DNA from: Pasteurellaceae bacterium
GTDB taxonomy: Bacteria > Pseudomonadota > Gammaproteobacteria > Enterobacterales > Pasteurellaceae
Length of the DNA stretch: 64,000 bases
Direction: 5' to 3'
Assembly: GCA_030528525.1 (NCBI GenBank)
Contig: JAUMYT010000012.1
Location: forward strand, 1-64,000
Shown here one piece after another: positions 29,095-40,309 of this stretch. The stretch's first letter is position 1. Each line of letters begins with the position of its first letter. The translations under genes and the position numbers were made by a program. The notes beneath the pieces were generated by a model that was not told where the DNA came from, made no database searches, and was given only the letters and a program-made list of their open reading frames with translations.

Positions 29095-31095
29095 ATGAAA
29101 ATTTCGTTTGCTTCCCTTTCCTTTAATGGCTCAAATACGCCTGTGTCTGAGCAATTTGATGATATCTATTTTTCTACTCAAGACGGACTGGCCGAAAGCC
29201 AATATGTATTTCAAGAAGGAAACCAACTTTGGCAAAAATGGCAATCTCACCACCACGCGTACTTTGTCATCGCAGAAACGGGCTTCGGTACAGGGCTGAA
29301 TTTTTTTGCTGTCGAACACCGATTCCGTCAGTTTCGCCAAGCCTTCCCGCACGCACCGTTGAAACGGCTTTACTTTATTTCTTTTGAAAAATATCCATTA
29401 AAAGCAGAACAGTTCGCTCAAGTGCATCGTCACCATCAGGATTTTGCAAAATCTCTAAGTTTCTTACCCCCTTGTTGGAAACCAAAACAAACTGGCTGCC
29501 AACGCTATCATTTTGATGAGACTTATCTCGATGTCTGGTTTGGTGATTTAACAGAGAACCTGCCTCAATTAGGTGATTATTATAATAACTCAATCGATTG
29601 TTGGTTCTTAGATGGTTTTGCCCCTGATAAAAATCCTGAAATGTGGAATGATACACTTTACCAGCAGATGTTCCGCCTCACTCGAAATGGCGGCAGCTTT
29701 GCCACTTTTACCGCGGCCAGTGCGGTTCGAAAAGGCTTGCAACAGGCGGGTTTTGTGGTGAATAAACGCAAAGGTTTTGGTAAAAAACGAGAAATGCTAT
29801 GGGGAGAGAAACCACTCTCAGCTGAATCTTCGGCATTAGCCTTTCCTTATTTTTACCAACAAAATCAAACAGAAAGCAATGACATTGCCATTGTTGGCGG
29901 CGGTGTAGCGAGCCTCTTTTTAGCCTGGTCATTACTTGAGAAAGGTAAAAATATTACGCTTTATTGTCAAGACAACACCTTAGCACACAATGCCTCTGGC
30001 AATCGACAAGGTGCAATTTATCCGCAGTTAAGCGATGATGACAACCGCAATATTCGCTTTTATCTGCATAGCATTGATTACGCCCTGCAACGGTTAAGAT
30101 TACTGGCAAAACAGGTGGAATTTGATCATGATTTTTCAGGTGTTGCACTATACGCCTACAATGATAAAACGGCACAAAAATTGGAAAAAATCGCTGCACA
30201 AGGCTGGGATCAGGACGTATTTACGCTGTGCAATTCCGCTGAATTAAGCGAAAAAATCGGATTACCCGTAACCAATGGTGGGGCATTTATTGCACAGGGT
30301 GGCTGGCTCTCCCCGATACAGCTAGTTCAAAATGGTTTTACCTATCTACAACGTTTAGGGCTTAACATTGTTCTCAATCATCAAGTTTCCAGTCCCGTAT
30401 TCAGAGATAGAAAATGGCATTGGCAGCATCAAGGCAACGCCTTTGCTCACGACACCTTGGTCTTGGCAAACGGACACCGTCTAACCGACTTCCCACAAGC
30501 ACAAGGCATTCCGCTCTACCCTGTTCGAGGACAAGTCAGCCACCTGCCAAGCAACGCTGAATTGGAGAAATTAAAAACGGTGATCTGTTTCGATGGTTAT
30601 CTCACGCCGAAGGCTGCAAACTACACCCATTGTCTTGGGGCAAGCCATATACGAGATAACGCAACCCTTGAGTTTAGCCTTGCCGAACATCAACAAAATT
30701 TTGCAAAAACGGCGACTAACTTACCCCCTTGTCACTGGGTAAAGCAGCTTGACAGTTCACATAATCAAGGCAGAGTCGGCATTCGTGCAGCCTTGCGTGA
30801 TCGTGTACCAATGGTAGGTGCGATGCCAAATTTTAACGAGCAAAAACAACAATTTGCCAACCTTTATAACCAACTTCGTCGAAAAGAAGTGGTAACTCAA
30901 GCCGAGTGTTATCCGAATTTATACCTCATTGCAGGGCTTAGCTCTCGAGGTCTGACTACTGCGCCTCTATTAGGTGAGCTACTCGCCAGCCAAATTTGCG
31001 GTGAGCCGATGCCAATCAGTGAGGACATTCGACAAGCACTTAGCACCAATCGCACATGGATCCGATCGTTATTACGAGGTAAAACACTCGACTAA
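29095..31095 (+). CDS. mnmC: Bifunctional tRNA-modification protein MnmC
   Basis: 666 residues. The N-terminal methyltransferase domain (about 1-245) has [12 protein letters not shown] for SAM, and [15 protein letters not shown]. The C-terminal FAD oxidoreductase domain (about 262-650) has the dinucleotide fold [27 protein letters not shown], and [18 protein letters not shown]. Converts cmnm5(s2)U34 to mnm5(s2)U34 in tRNA. Two uptake-like elements lie within it, encoding [11 protein letters not shown] and [11 protein letters not shown]. No strong ribosome site precedes the ATG. The stop overlaps the stop of convergent xseA. Confidence 0.95.
   Translation: MKISFASLSFNGSNTPVSEQFDDIYFSTQDGLAESQYVFQEGNQLWQKWQSHHHAYFVIAETGFGTGLNFFAVEHRFRQFRQAFPHAPLKRLYFISFEKYPLKAEQFAQVHRHHQDFAKSLSFLPPCWKPKQTGCQRYHFDETYLDVWFGDLTENLPQLGDYYNNSIDCWFLDGFAPDKNPEMWNDTLYQQMFRLTRNGGSFATFTAASAVRKGLQQAGFVVNKRKGFGKKREMLWGEKPLSAESSALAFPYFYQQNQTESNDIAIVGGGVASLFLAWSLLEKGKNITLYCQDNTLAHNASGNRQGAIYPQLSDDDNRNIRFYLHSIDYALQRLRLLAKQVEFDHDFSGVALYAYNDKTAQKLEKIAAQGWDQDVFTLCNSAELSEKIGLPVTNGGAFIAQGGWLSPIQLVQNGFTYLQRLGLNIVLNHQVSSPVFRDRKWHWQHQGNAFAHDTLVLANGHRLTDFPQAQGIPLYPVRGQVSHLPSNAELEKLKTVICFDGYLTPKAANYTHCLGASHIRDNATLEFSLAEHQQNFAKTATNLPPCHWVKQLDSSHNQGRVGIRAALRDRVPMVGAMPNFNEQKQQFANLYNQLRRKEVVTQAECYPNLYLIAGLSSRGLTTAPLLGELLASQICGEPMPISEDIRQALSTNRTWIRSLLRGKTLD
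29441..29475 (-). repeat. Uptake-signal-like element, copy 10 (inside mnmC)
   Basis: Minus strand ACAAGGGGGTAAGAAACTT then ATTTTGCAAAAT. Confidence 0.85.
30698..30732 (-). repeat. Uptake-signal-like element, copy 11 (inside mnmC)
   Basis: Minus strand ACAAGGGGGTAAGTTAGTC then TTTTTGCAAAATT. Second copy in the same gene, 1.26 kb from the first. Confidence 0.85.
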
Positions 31096-32423
31096 TCACA
31101 TAATTGGGTGACTTGACTGACAATTTTGCCTTGGGCTAACTGTGTGATCAGTGTTTCACCCACACTCACCTGCTGGTTAGACAGTAATGCTTTGCCCATT
31201 TGATTTTGTGTCACGGAATAGCCTCGTGCCAATATCTTTAATGGGCTAAGTCCTTCTAGTTGAGTGCAAGTTTGTAAAAACTGCTGCTGTTTTTGAACAA
31301 ACTGCTTTTCCAAGGCATACTGTAGCCGTTGGGTTAACTGCTGCCATTGCTGCTCGGTCTGTTCAATCCGATATGGCAACGGATTGCGATTAAGACGTTG
31401 TACTGTGGTTTGCCAACGCTGTTGCTTATGCAAAAAGACTTGCTCAATCTGATAGGCCACTCTCTGTGCCAACTGTGTGAGCTGACGTTGCTGACCAGCC
31501 AATTGGCGACTTGGGTGCTGTGCGGCTAATCGGCGACTCAAATAATTCAATTGGCGATATTTTTCTGTCCAAATCCGATCAAAGGCGAGGCTGGCTCTGT
31601 CTAATTGCTGCTGTAATTGGAGCACCAGATCTCGCCGATCACGACTCACTAATTCTGCCGCCGCTGAGGGTGTAGGTGCTCTCAGATCAGCCACAAAATC
31701 TGCAATCGTCACGTCTGTTTCATGCCCCACTGCACTAATTATCGGAATAGTTGAACGGTAAATAGCTCTTGCCACACTCTCCTCATTAAAACACCATAAA
31801 TCTTCCAGTGAACCGCCACCTCGACCAACAATGAGCACATCACATTCTTGTCGCGAATTCGCCAAGTCGATCATCTTAACAATATCACCTACGGCCTCTT
31901 TTCCCTGCACTAAAGTTGGATAGATGACTACCTGCAAACTGGGATCACGCCGTTGCAAAATATGTAAGATGTCTTGTAGCACAGCACCATTTGACGAGGT
32001 AATCACACCGACTCGTTTAACAAAGGTTGGCAAACTTTTTTTATGCTCTTGTGCAAACAGCCCTTCCGCTGCCAATGCTATTTTGAGCTGCTCAAACTGT
32101 TGCTGCAACATCCCATCACCAGCCGGTTGCATACTTTCAATAATAATTTGATAATCACCCCGAGGCTCATACAAACTGACACTGGCACGAACCAGTACTT
32201 GTAGTCCATTACGAGGCTGAAATGTCACTCGCTGATTCTTCAGACGAAACATCGCACACCGCACTTGTGCTTGTTCATCTTTCAGGGTTAAATACCAATG
32301 CCCTGAAACAGGCTGACTAAAATTAGAGATTTCACCGACTAACCAAATATGACCAAATTGCTGCTCAAGCTGGTGACGCACCGAATAATTTAACTGACTA
32401 ACACTAAAAATGTGATGTTGCAT
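31092..32423 (-). CDS. xseA: Exodeoxyribonuclease VII large subunit
   Basis: 443 residues from [20 protein letters not shown]; a start at 32570 would run back through the rpsI terminator and is rejected. N-terminal OB fold ([18 protein letters not shown]), catalytic domain with [33 protein letters not shown] and [17 protein letters not shown], then a long coiled-coil rich in Gln, and the closing ARGYSVTQN segment. Degrades single-stranded DNA with XseB, which is not in this window. It must start downstream of the rpsI terminator, so it needs a nearby promoter or read-through. Confidence 0.95.
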   Translation of the reverse strand: MQHHIFSVSQLNYSVRHQLEQQFGHIWLVGEISNFSQPVSGHWYLTLKDEQAQVRCAMFRLKNQRVTFQPRNGLQVLVRASVSLYEPRGDYQIIIESMQPAGDGMLQQQFEQLKIALAAEGLFAQEHKKSLPTFVKRVGVITSSNGAVLQDILHILQRRDPSLQVVIYPTLVQGKEAVGDIVKMIDLANSRQECDVLIVGRGGGSLEDLWCFNEESVARAIYRSTIPIISAVGHETDVTIADFVADLRAPTPSAAAELVSRDRRDLVLQLQQQLDRASLAFDRIWTEKYRQLNYLSRRLAAQHPSRQLAGQQRQLTQLAQRVAYQIEQVFLHKQQRWQTTVQRLNRNPLPYRIEQTEQQWQQLTQRLQYALEKQFVQKQQQFLQTCTQLEGLSPLKILARGYSVTQNQMGKALLSNQQVSVGETLITQLAQGKIVSQVTQLCD

Positions 32424-32452
32424 AAGTTCAATAATGATGTGGCAGATAAAGA

Positions 32453-32480
32453 AAAAGGCAGGTAATCCCTGCCTTTTTGT
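32453..32480. terminator. Terminator after rpsI
   Basis: AAAAAGGCAGG and CCTGCCTTTTT form a stem around TAATC, symmetrical with T-runs on both strands. Confidence 0.9.
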
Positions 32481-32493
32481 GAAAACGTAACAA

Positions 32494-32889
32494 TTAACGT
32501 TTTGAGTATTGTGGACGACGACGTGCTTTGTGTAAACCCACTTTTTTACGTTCAACGCGACGCGCATCACGGGTCACGAAGCCCGCAGCACGCAATGCTG
32601 GACGTAAAGTCTCATCGTACTCAATCAATGCACGAGTGATACCGTGACGGATTGCACCCGCTTGACCAGAGATACCACCACCTTTAACGGTGATGTAAAG
32701 GTCTAATTTATCAGTTAATTCAACTAACTCTAACGGCTGACGAACCACCATGCGAGCGGTTTCACGACCGAAGTAAACTTCTAAAGAGCGTTGGTTAATG
32801 GTAATGTTACCACTGCCCGGTTTGATAAATACACGAGCTGAAGAGCTTTTGCGGCGACCTGTGCCGTAGTTTTGATTTGCTGCTGTCAT
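32494..32889 (-). CDS. rpsI: 30S ribosomal protein S9
   Basis: 131 residues, full length. [21 protein letters not shown] at the start, the [19 protein letters not shown] loop, and the basic tail RRPQYSKR that reaches the P site of the ribosome. Second gene of rplM-rpsI. Confidence 0.98.
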   Translation of the reverse strand: MTAANQNYGTGRRKSSSARVFIKPGSGNITINQRSLEVYFGRETARMVVRQPLELVELTDKLDLYITVKGGGISGQAGAIRHGITRALIEYDETLRPALRAAGFVTRDARRVERKKVGLHKARRRPQYSKR

Positions 32890-32904
32890 TTTTCTGCTCC
32901 GTGA

Positions 32905-33333
<429 letters not shown>

Positions 33334-33467
33334 TTAATTAAATACCAAAATAAATAGTTTTAAACCCAATATCCGAAGATATTACCTAACGGTAGAATTT
33401 AACCCCTTCGAGTCAATTCTGACCAAACTTGCATGGCGGGAAAACCATACAAAAACAGGGTGGCAAA

Positions 33468-33473
33468 ATTATA
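33468..33473 (-). promoter_or_regulatory. -10 box of the rplM-rpsI promoter
   Basis: A perfect TATAAT on the minus strand, about 135 bases ahead of rplM. No good -35 is visible. Confidence 0.5.
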
Positions 33474-33629
33474 CAGAGATTTAAAGCAAAAAGCGAAGAT
33501 TTTTTGCACTTTTTTTGAAATTTGTGTGAAAGCTCAAATTTTTAACATTTTGTTGAAAAATCATCTTCTCAACAAAAACAGAAAATGGTAGAAATAACAA
33601 GGTTCTAACATCAATGAAGGAGAACGATT

Positions 33630-34025
33630 ATGGAACAATGGTCAAATGAAATTTGGTTAGCTATCGTGGCAGCATTAGTTGTGGGCTTTATCGTGGGCTA
33701 TGTGACGCTTCGGGTTACTAATGCGAATGTGCAGAAGCAACAGCAACTTGCAAACGAGTTAAAAGTCGCAAACGAAAAAATTGACCAGCAAAAAGAGCAA
33801 CTAGAAGAACACTTCCACCAATCAGCACAACTTTTAGCAACCTTGGCGGAAGATTATAAGAAACTTTATACCCATTTAGCTCAAGGTTCTCAAACATTGT
33901 TACCTGAAGAGACTAATAAAAAAATTGCGTTTTTTCAGCCACAAATTGAAGATAAAAACAATCAGGAACATCCGCCAAAAGATTACTCGGCAGAAGGCTC
34001 TTCTGGTCTATTTAAATCTTCTTGA
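33630..34025 (+). CDS. zapG: ZapG/YhcB family cell-envelope protein (DUF1043)
   Basis: 131 residues: one N-terminal membrane span (about 9-27, AIVAALVVGFIVGYVTLRV), a coiled coil (about 32-90), the conserved HFHQSAQLLATLAEDYKKLY block, and the closing PPKDYSAEGSSGLFKS. E. coli YhcB links envelope growth and division. Divergent from rplM. GGAG precedes the ATG. Confidence 0.88.
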   Translation: MEQWSNEIWLAIVAALVVGFIVGYVTLRVTNANVQKQQQLANELKVANEKIDQQKEQLEEHFHQSAQLLATLAEDYKKLYTHLAQGSQTLLPEETNKKIAFFQPQIEDKNNQEHPPKDYSAEGSSGLFKSS

Positions 34026-34051
34026 ATAGATTATCTATCCCATTCTATGTC

Positions 34052-34081
34052 AAAAACGGCTACCTTTTGGTAGCCGTTTTC
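34052..34081. terminator. Bidirectional terminator between zapG and nanA
   Basis: AAAACGGCTACC and GGTAGCCGTTTT form a perfect 12-bp stem around TTTT. Confidence 0.9.
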
Positions 34082-34093
34082 ATCAATTAAGCA

Positions 34094-34972
34094 TTAAAGA
34101 AATTTCGCTTTTAACTCTTTCACTACTTTTTTCTGTGCTTCATTAAGCTCTTTAGTCATTGGCTCACGGCAGTAGCCTGCTTGAACGCCTTCTTCTTCTA
34201 ATAAGCCTTTGATAGTTTGGTATAAGCCGTTGCCTAAGATACCTTCGATTAAATCGTTGGTGACGTGTTGGATTTCTATCGCTTCTTTCACTTTACCTTG
34301 TTGGGCTAATTCAAAGATTTGGCGAGCACGGATACCGTTTACGTTGAAGGTTGAGCCGATGGCACCATCTACACCTAACACAGTCGCTGGTAACATCATT
34401 TCATCGAAACCTGCGTAGATTAAGTGGTTCGGGAACGCTTTACGCAAACGCTCTAATAGGTAGAAGTCGCCAGCGGTGAATTTCACGCCGATGATTTTTG
34501 GATTTTGGAATAATTCAGCAAATTGTGCCACGCCGATGTTTACGCCTGTTAAGAACGGAATAGAGTAAACGATCATTGGGCTGCCTGTTTCACGAATGAT
34601 GGTTTCGTAGAAGTTTTTGATTTCTGCGAAGCTGAATTTATAGTAGAACGGCGTTACCGCTGATAAGCTGTCGTAGCCCAATTCGGTGGCGTATTTACCA
34701 AGCTCTACCGCTTCTTTTAAGTTTACGCTACCAACTTGGGCGATAAGGGCGATCTCGTCTTTGGCTTCGTCTTTTGCAATGCGGAAGATCTCTTTTTTCT
34801 CTTCCGTTGAAAGCATAAAGTTTTCGCCTGTTGAACCGCCAACGTATAAACCGTCCACTTTCATTTTATCGATGTTGTGGCGGATGATTTGGCGTAAGCC
34901 TTTTTCGTTGATAGTGCCGTCTTCGTTGAATGAAACGAGTAATGCACTGAAGATACCTTTTAAGTTTTTCAT
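34094..34972 (-). CDS. nanA: N-acetylneuraminate lyase
   Basis: 292-residue TIM-barrel aldolase that splits sialic acid into ManNAc and pyruvate. [16 protein letters not shown] holds the substrate-carboxylate loop, [10 protein letters not shown] the catalytic Tyr region, and [12 protein letters not shown] the Schiff-base Lys. Groups with siaR and nanQ; the ManNAc kinase/epimerase genes and the sialic-acid TRAP transporter usually found nearby in Pasteurellaceae are not in this window. Confidence 0.95.
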   Translation of the reverse strand: MKNLKGIFSALLVSFNEDGTINEKGLRQIIRHNIDKMKVDGLYVGGSTGENFMLSTEEKKEIFRIAKDEAKDEIALIAQVGSVNLKEAVELGKYATELGYDSLSAVTPFYYKFSFAEIKNFYETIIRETGSPMIVYSIPFLTGVNIGVAQFAELFQNPKIIGVKFTAGDFYLLERLRKAFPNHLIYAGFDEMMLPATVLGVDGAIGSTFNVNGIRARQIFELAQQGKVKEAIEIQHVTNDLIEGILGNGLYQTIKGLLEEEGVQAGYCREPMTKELNEAQKKVVKELKAKFL

Positions 34973-35024
34973 TTTGTTTTCCTTTTAACGAAGTGAAGAT
35001 GAAAGCGGTGAGATGCACTCACAC

Positions 35025-35059
35025 TTTTGCAAAAATGTCAGATTTTCTCACCCCCTTGT
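35025..35059 (-). repeat. Uptake-signal-like element, copy 12
   Basis: Minus strand ACAAGGGGGTGAGAAAAT then TTTTTGCAAAAGTG: the closest match to the consensus. Between siaR and nanA. Confidence 0.88.
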
Positions 35060-35060
35060 A

Positions 35061-35927
35061 TTATTTAATCCATTGTTCTGCGATTACATTGAGCGTCTTC
35101 TGCTTCTGCTGCATTGCCTTGCTTGGTTCAGCTTTGACTAACAACGCATAAATGAGATCGAGAATAAAGAGCTGTGTCATTTTTGTGCCGATGGAGTCTC
35201 CTTGCATCTGCCCTTGACGATTACCATTAATGAGCACGTAGTCGGCAACTTCGGTGATCGGCGAGCGAAGATTGTGGGTGATCGCCACGCAAACAGCGTG
35301 ATTTTCTTTTGCGATGCGTAACGCTTTGGTGGTCTCTTGGGAATTGCCTGAGTGGCTGATGCCGATCACCACATCACCTTTTTTTAACAAGGCGGCTTGC
35401 ATATACATAAAATGGTTATTTGTTACCGCATCGGTTTGTAAGCCAATACGCATCAGTTTGTGTTTTGCATCTTCGGCGGTGAGCCCTGATGATCCCACAC
35501 CGAATAAGAAAATCCGTTTGGCTCGGCGTAACTCCGTCACCACTTTTTCTAACTCATTGAAATTTAATAAGTTGATCGTTTCGTTGATGACGTTATTCAA
35601 AGTAGTTTGTAATTTAACGGCAATCTCTTTGGTCGTATCTGTTTCAGCCACATCGGTATCCAGCAAGGTATTGCTCTCTTTTTCTTGCGTCGCAAGTTCA
35701 ATGGCTAAATCTAATTTGAAATCGGTATAGCCTTTGAACCCTAGGGTGCGACAGAAACGGATAAAGGTCGCCTCTCCGACATCCAGTTGGGTCGCCACCT
35801 CGGAGAGTGAACATTGGCTCAATAGATCAGGCTGAGATAAAATAGCTGAAGCGATTTTTTTCTCCGTTTTGGTTAAGCTGTTTTGCAATGCACCGATAGT
35901 GTCTAAAATGCGTCCACGAGATGACAT
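35061..35927 (-). CDS. siaR: Sialic-acid regulator, MurR/RpiR family
   Basis: 288 residues. N-terminal helix-turn-helix (about 1-75) with EVATQLDVGEATFIRFCRTLGFKG, and a C-terminal sugar-phosphate isomerase (SIS) domain with LFGVGSSGLTAEDAKHKL and VIGISHSGNSQETTKAL. In Haemophilus SiaR this domain senses a sialic-acid pathway amino-sugar phosphate. Located between nanQ and nanA, which supports the assignment over other RpiR proteins. Confidence 0.88.
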   Translation of the reverse strand: MSSRGRILDTIGALQNSLTKTEKKIASAILSQPDLLSQCSLSEVATQLDVGEATFIRFCRTLGFKGYTDFKLDLAIELATQEKESNTLLDTDVAETDTTKEIAVKLQTTLNNVINETINLLNFNELEKVVTELRRAKRIFLFGVGSSGLTAEDAKHKLMRIGLQTDAVTNNHFMYMQAALLKKGDVVIGISHSGNSQETTKALRIAKENHAVCVAITHNLRSPITEVADYVLINGNRQGQMQGDSIGTKMTQLFILDLIYALLVKAEPSKAMQQKQKTLNVIAEQWIK

Positions 35928-35937
35928 ACGTTACTCC

Positions 35938-36414
<477 letters not shown>

Positions 36415-36421
36415 CTATTTT

Positions 36422-36507
36422 GAGTATATTTTCGGTTTTTCAGTGCATTATCGCAAATGGTTGAGTGAAATACTCCACAAATCTTTAACCAAAAGAAGAT
36501 ATACTCC
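36422..36507. promoter_or_regulatory. Repeated GAGTAT motifs ahead of nanQ (candidate operators)
   Basis: GAGTATATT at 36422-36430 faces ATATACTCC at 36499-36507, with a further AATACTCC at 36468-36475. These lie in the nanQ promoter region and could be SiaR sites. This is pattern only; I cannot match them to a known operator. Confidence 0.35.
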
Positions 36508-36621
36508 ATAGATTAAAAGGTTCTGCTTGGAATAACAAGAGGCAAAGAAAAAAAATGAGAAGTAGATCACTTTTTTTGTCTGCTTTACCAAAATAAGAGG
36601 GGTATTTGTTGAAAAGCCCCC

Positions 36622-38124
36622 TCAAATCTGCAATTGCAATTCAAGTGTCGCAAGCTGTTTTTGTTCTTCCACTAACTCATCATAAATGAGCGGATTTTGT
36701 GTCAGAAAATGTGGCTCAAAGGTGAGTTGCCACATTGTTGATTCCGTCGTTAAACACAATATATTGGGAAAAATCGTGGCCTGTCGAGAGCGATTGAGCA
36801 ATACGGCTAAGCGAAATATGCGTACCAAATTCAGCACATCACGCTGATGAAAGCGGTGCGTACCACGCAAATCTGCCAATTTGAAGATTTTTAAGTGCGT
36901 TCGCATCAAAATGGCGAGTAATTGCTGCTGTTCAAAATCAAAACCCGGTAAATCGCTATTAGCAATAATATAGGCAGAATGGCGGTGTGCGTTCTTATGG
37001 TTAATACTAATCCCGACTTCATGCAACATCGCTGCCCAAATCAACACAGAACGTAATTCTTTGAGTTGCTTGTTATTTTTCCAGTTTTTGATCTGATCAA
37101 ATAGCAACAATGCGGTTTGTTTGACCCGCTGTGCCTGCTTTTGATCGATATTGTACTGCTCTGCCAATGCCTCTGCGGTTCGTTGACGAATATTCCCCAC
37201 CTGAAACCCTTTTTCCAGCCCATACATCACACCTTCACGCAGTGCACCATCGGAATATTTCATGGATTGAATATGAAACGTGTGAAATAACGCTAATAAA
37301 ATCGCTAATCCAGGCACCAGCACATCTGCACGCTCCTCAATTAAGCCTTTGTGCTGAATATCGCCTAAGTTATTAAAGGTTAAACAGTGTTCAATTAGAC
37401 TTTGTAGGCGTTTTTCGGTGATCAAACCATCTTTATACCCGTTCGCTAATAATACTTTGCTCACGGTTTTGATGGTGCCCGATGAACCAAACACATGCTG
37501 CCAACCTAATTCACGATATTCCCAACCAAGATCTTCAATTTTTTCCAATGCACTCTGATAAGCAGATTGAAAACGTTCTTGGGTTAATTCACCCGCAGGA
37601 AAAAAGCGTTTGGCAAAACTCACGCAGCCCATATGGCGACTTTCTGCACGAAGTGGCTGGAAATCATCACCCACGCACATTTCCGTTGAGCCGCCGCCAA
37701 TATCAATCACCAATTTTCTCCCGGTTTGAGCTTGGGTGTGGCTCACGCCTGAATAGATAAGACGAGCTTCTTCTTGCCCTGTGATAATGTTGATCGGAAA
37801 TGGAAATACCTTAGCAGCTTGGGCGAGAAACTCTTGATTGTTGCTAGCACGACGTAAGGTATAAGTGCCAACAATTTTGACATTTTCTGGGGAAAATCCT
37901 TGCAATCGCTTAGCAAACAATGCCAAACACGCCACCCCTCGCTCAATCGCTTCTTGGCTCAGCTGGTTTTGAGCATCCAATCCTTCGGCTAACCGAACCC
38001 GACGTTTTAAGCGAGATAAGACCTGAATCGAACCATTGACAATTCGAGCGACAATCATATGAAAGCTGTTTGAGCCTAAATCAATGGCTGCAAATTCACG
38101 GGGAGTATTCAATTCAAACGACAT
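36622..38124 (-). CDS. ppx: Exopolyphosphatase (Ppx/GppA family)
   Basis: 500 residues from MSFELNTPREFAAIDLGSNS. The ASKHA-fold N-terminal part contains EFAAIDLGSNSFHMIVARIV, ITGQEEARLIYSGV and the phosphate loop VIDIGGGSTEMCVG. The C-terminal HD-like part contains LIWAAMLHEVGISINH and HRHSAYIIANSDLPGF. The sequence is closer to Ppx than to GppA, though pppGpp hydrolysis cannot be excluded. The start at 38124 has GAGAG upstream. An uptake-like element lies just ahead of it. Confidence 0.9.
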   Translation of the reverse strand: MSFELNTPREFAAIDLGSNSFHMIVARIVNGSIQVLSRLKRRVRLAEGLDAQNQLSQEAIERGVACLALFAKRLQGFSPENVKIVGTYTLRRASNNQEFLAQAAKVFPFPINIITGQEEARLIYSGVSHTQAQTGRKLVIDIGGGSTEMCVGDDFQPLRAESRHMGCVSFAKRFFPAGELTQERFQSAYQSALEKIEDLGWEYRELGWQHVFGSSGTIKTVSKVLLANGYKDGLITEKRLQSLIEHCLTFNNLGDIQHKGLIEERADVLVPGLAILLALFHTFHIQSMKYSDGALREGVMYGLEKGFQVGNIRQRTAEALAEQYNIDQKQAQRVKQTALLLFDQIKNWKNNKQLKELRSVLIWAAMLHEVGISINHKNAHRHSAYIIANSDLPGFDFEQQQLLAILMRTHLKIFKLADLRGTHRFHQRDVLNLVRIFRLAVLLNRSRQATIFPNILCLTTESTMWQLTFEPHFLTQNPLIYDELVEEQKQLATLELQLQI

Positions 38125-38141
38125 TGCAATTTCTCTCATCT

Positions 38142-38175
38142 ACAAGGGGGTGATTTTTTCCAACTTTTTGCAAAA
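38142..38175 (+). repeat. Uptake-signal-like element, copy 13
   Basis: ACAAGGGGGTGATTTTTTCC then TTTTTGCAAAA, ahead of ppx. Confidence 0.85.
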
Positions 38176-38246
38176 AATAGCGTATCTATTCTAACCGAAT
38201 ATTGACAGTTAATCACTCACCTTCAACCTTAACCTAAATCGTGTAT

Positions 38247-38280
38247 AAAAAGCCCCGTACATCATATACAGGGCTTTCAA
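38247..38280 (-). terminator. Terminator of rbfA-truB-mltB
   Basis: Minus strand AAAGCCCTGTA and TGTACGGGGCTTT pair, followed by TTTATAC. Confidence 0.8.
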
Positions 38281-38282
38281 CG

Positions 38283-39377
38283 TTACTGAACTTGCTGTGC
38301 AATACGATCGGCAAATTTACCAATACTGATTGCAAAATGGTTAGAACGATTCCAATTGAGTAGCGTACGATAATTATTTGATACTAAAAACGTACGCCCT
38401 TTCTCACCATCTGGACGAACAAGCCATAATTGACTTTGGCTTAGTGCGGCAAGTTTATGATTCTCTTGACCATTCGGGTAAGCTAAATACACGCCTAATG
38501 CTCGCCACTCTGCTAAATTTTTTGCTTTGAATGGTTCTACCCCCGCAAAGGCAAGATCCATTGGCTGAGCCAACTTCACTTCTACCCCCCAAGGCAACCG
38601 TTTATCCCAGCCCACTTGTGACAAATAGTTCGCCATTGATGCAAAAGCATCAAATTGATTTTGCCAAATATCTTTTTTGCGGTCACGGTTACCATCAACA
38701 GCATATTTCAAATAAGAGGTCGGCATAAACTGTGTTTGCCCCATTGCACCAGCCCAAGAGCCTCTCATATCTGCACGAGAAATTACCCCCTGCTGCAACA
38801 TCTTTAAGGCATTGACAAATTCTTGGGTAAACAATGCTTCGCGCCGTCCATCAAATGCCAAAGTAGCCAGCACCGAGAGCACATCAAAATTGCCCTGATA
38901 CTGCCCAAAACTGCTCTCCATACCCCACAACGCCATAAGATAATTTTTCTGTACGCCATATTTTTCACTAGCGTAGCTTAGTGGTGCTTGTTGCTGTGTC
39001 CAGTGAGTTACCGCATTTTTTATTTTGCTTGGTGTTAACACTTTATTTAGGTAATTAGTCACCCCATTTGGGTTCGGTTTAGGCGCAGGTAAATTCGGAT
39101 CACGCTTACGTGCAGCCTGCTGTTTATCTAATTGCACCGCTCTTGCTACATAGTGGATCTGCGTTTGGCTATTTAACACCTGATTAGAGACACCCTGCCC
39201 TGCTGCTTTACGTTTTAGAAAATAGACATAATCATCAAAGTGTTGGACAGCACGACTATTTGTGTAAGTTGCATCAAGCGCCAACTCGGTATAATGAGGC
39301 TCATGACTTGAACAGGCTGAAAGCAATAATACCGCCCATACAAGCCCAATACGGTGGCGTAAGTTTTGCTGATTCAT
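38283..39377 (-). CDS. mltB: Membrane-bound lytic murein transglycosylase B
   Basis: 364-residue lipoprotein with lipobox LSAC (Cys22). Cleaves the MurNAc-GlcNAc bond of peptidoglycan to 1,6-anhydro ends. Catalytic Glu in MALWGMESSFGQYQG, then GSWAGAMGQTQFMPTSYLKYAVDGNRD and the DAFASMANYLSQVGW region, all hallmarks of the MltB (SLT_2) family. Starts three bases after truB, so it appears to be translated from the nusA-type operon. Confidence 0.95.
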   Translation of the reverse strand: MNQQNLRHRIGLVWAVLLLSACSSHEPHYTELALDATYTNSRAVQHFDDYVYFLKRKAAGQGVSNQVLNSQTQIHYVARAVQLDKQQAARKRDPNLPAPKPNPNGVTNYLNKVLTPSKIKNAVTHWTQQQAPLSYASEKYGVQKNYLMALWGMESSFGQYQGNFDVLSVLATLAFDGRREALFTQEFVNALKMLQQGVISRADMRGSWAGAMGQTQFMPTSYLKYAVDGNRDRKKDIWQNQFDAFASMANYLSQVGWDKRLPWGVEVKLAQPMDLAFAGVEPFKAKNLAEWRALGVYLAYPNGQENHKLAALSQSQLWLVRPDGEKGRTFLVSNNYRTLLNWNRSNHFAISIGKFADRIAQQVQ

Positions 39378-39380
39378 CGC

Positions 39381-40307
39381 TTAATTCTCACTCCAATTCA
39401 CTAGACGATGTGGTCTGATCACATTGTGTAAATCAACTTCGGCAATGCCAAGAAAACGCCCATTGACACCAAATAAGCGCACCTGACCACGCAATTGTTT
39501 CGGGTTATCAAATTTTACACGCTGACCGAAACTCACTGCTTTAGTTTGTTCGGCATCTAACCGTAACTCAGGTAAGTTTGCCACAGCAGAATCCATCGGT
39601 AACAAATACTTATCCAACTCTACAAGGGGGTGAGAAACGCTGAGATTTTGCAAATCGTCTATTGTCATCATTTTTTCGGCAGGATAATGTGCCACGGCGA
39701 GTCGTCTAAGCATTGCTACATGTGCACCACAACCTAACGCTTCACCTAAGTCATCGACCAACGTTCGAATATAAGTCCCTTTCGAACAATGCACTTCCAA
39801 TGTCAAAAACGGCGCCTGATACTCAATGAAAATTAGCTCAAAAATCGTGATTGGACGTGCCTCTCTCTCCACCGTAATGCCTTGGCGTGCATACTCATAC
39901 AACGGTTTTCCCTGATGTTTGAGTGCAGAGAACATGGTCGGCACCTGTAAAATCTCACCACGGAAAGGCTCAAGAGCAGCTAAAATTTGCTCAGTAGTCA
40001 CCTCTACCTCACGAGTTTGTACGATTTGCCCATCGGCATCGGAAGTATCGGTACGTTCACCTAATTTAGCAATGACTCGATAGCGTTTATCCGAATCTAA
40101 CAGAAACTGCGAAAACTTGGTAGCCTCGCCTAAACAGATCGGCAACATACCTGTCGCCAGCGGATCTAACGCCCCCGTATGCCCTGCTTTATTGGCATTA
40201 AACAGCCGTTTGACTTTCTGCATAATATCGTTGGAACTCACGCTCTGCGGTTTATCCAACAAAAAAACACCGTGGACATCACGCCCTTTTTTACGCGGTC
40301 TGCCCAC
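39381..40307 (-). CDS. truB: tRNA pseudouridine-55 synthase
   Basis: 308 residues. Catalytic Asp in [35 protein letters not shown] at the start, [18 protein letters not shown], and a C-terminal PUA domain. The stretch [16 protein letters not shown] is the translation of an uptake-like element and is therefore locally divergent. Overlapping-style spacing with rbfA (2 bases) and mltB (3 bases). Confidence 0.96.
   Translation of the reverse strand: MGRPRKKGRDVHGVFLLDKPQSVSSNDIMQKVKRLFNANKAGHTGALDPLATGMLPICLGEATKFSQFLLDSDKRYRVIAKLGERTDTSDADGQIVQTREVEVTTEQILAALEPFRGEILQVPTMFSALKHQGKPLYEYARQGITVEREARPITIFELIFIEYQAPFLTLEVHCSKGTYIRTLVDDLGEALGCGAHVAMLRRLAVAHYPAEKMMTIDDLQNLSVSHPLVELDKYLLPMDSAVANLPELRLDAEQTKAVSFGQRVKFDNPKQLRGQVRLFGVNGRFLGIAEVDLHNVIRPHRLVNWSEN
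39622..39653 (+). repeat. Uptake-signal-like element, copy 14 (inside truB)
   Basis: ACAAGGGGGTGAGAAACGC then ATTTTGCAAAT, within the truB coding region. Confidence 0.85.
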
Positions 40308-40309
40308 AG

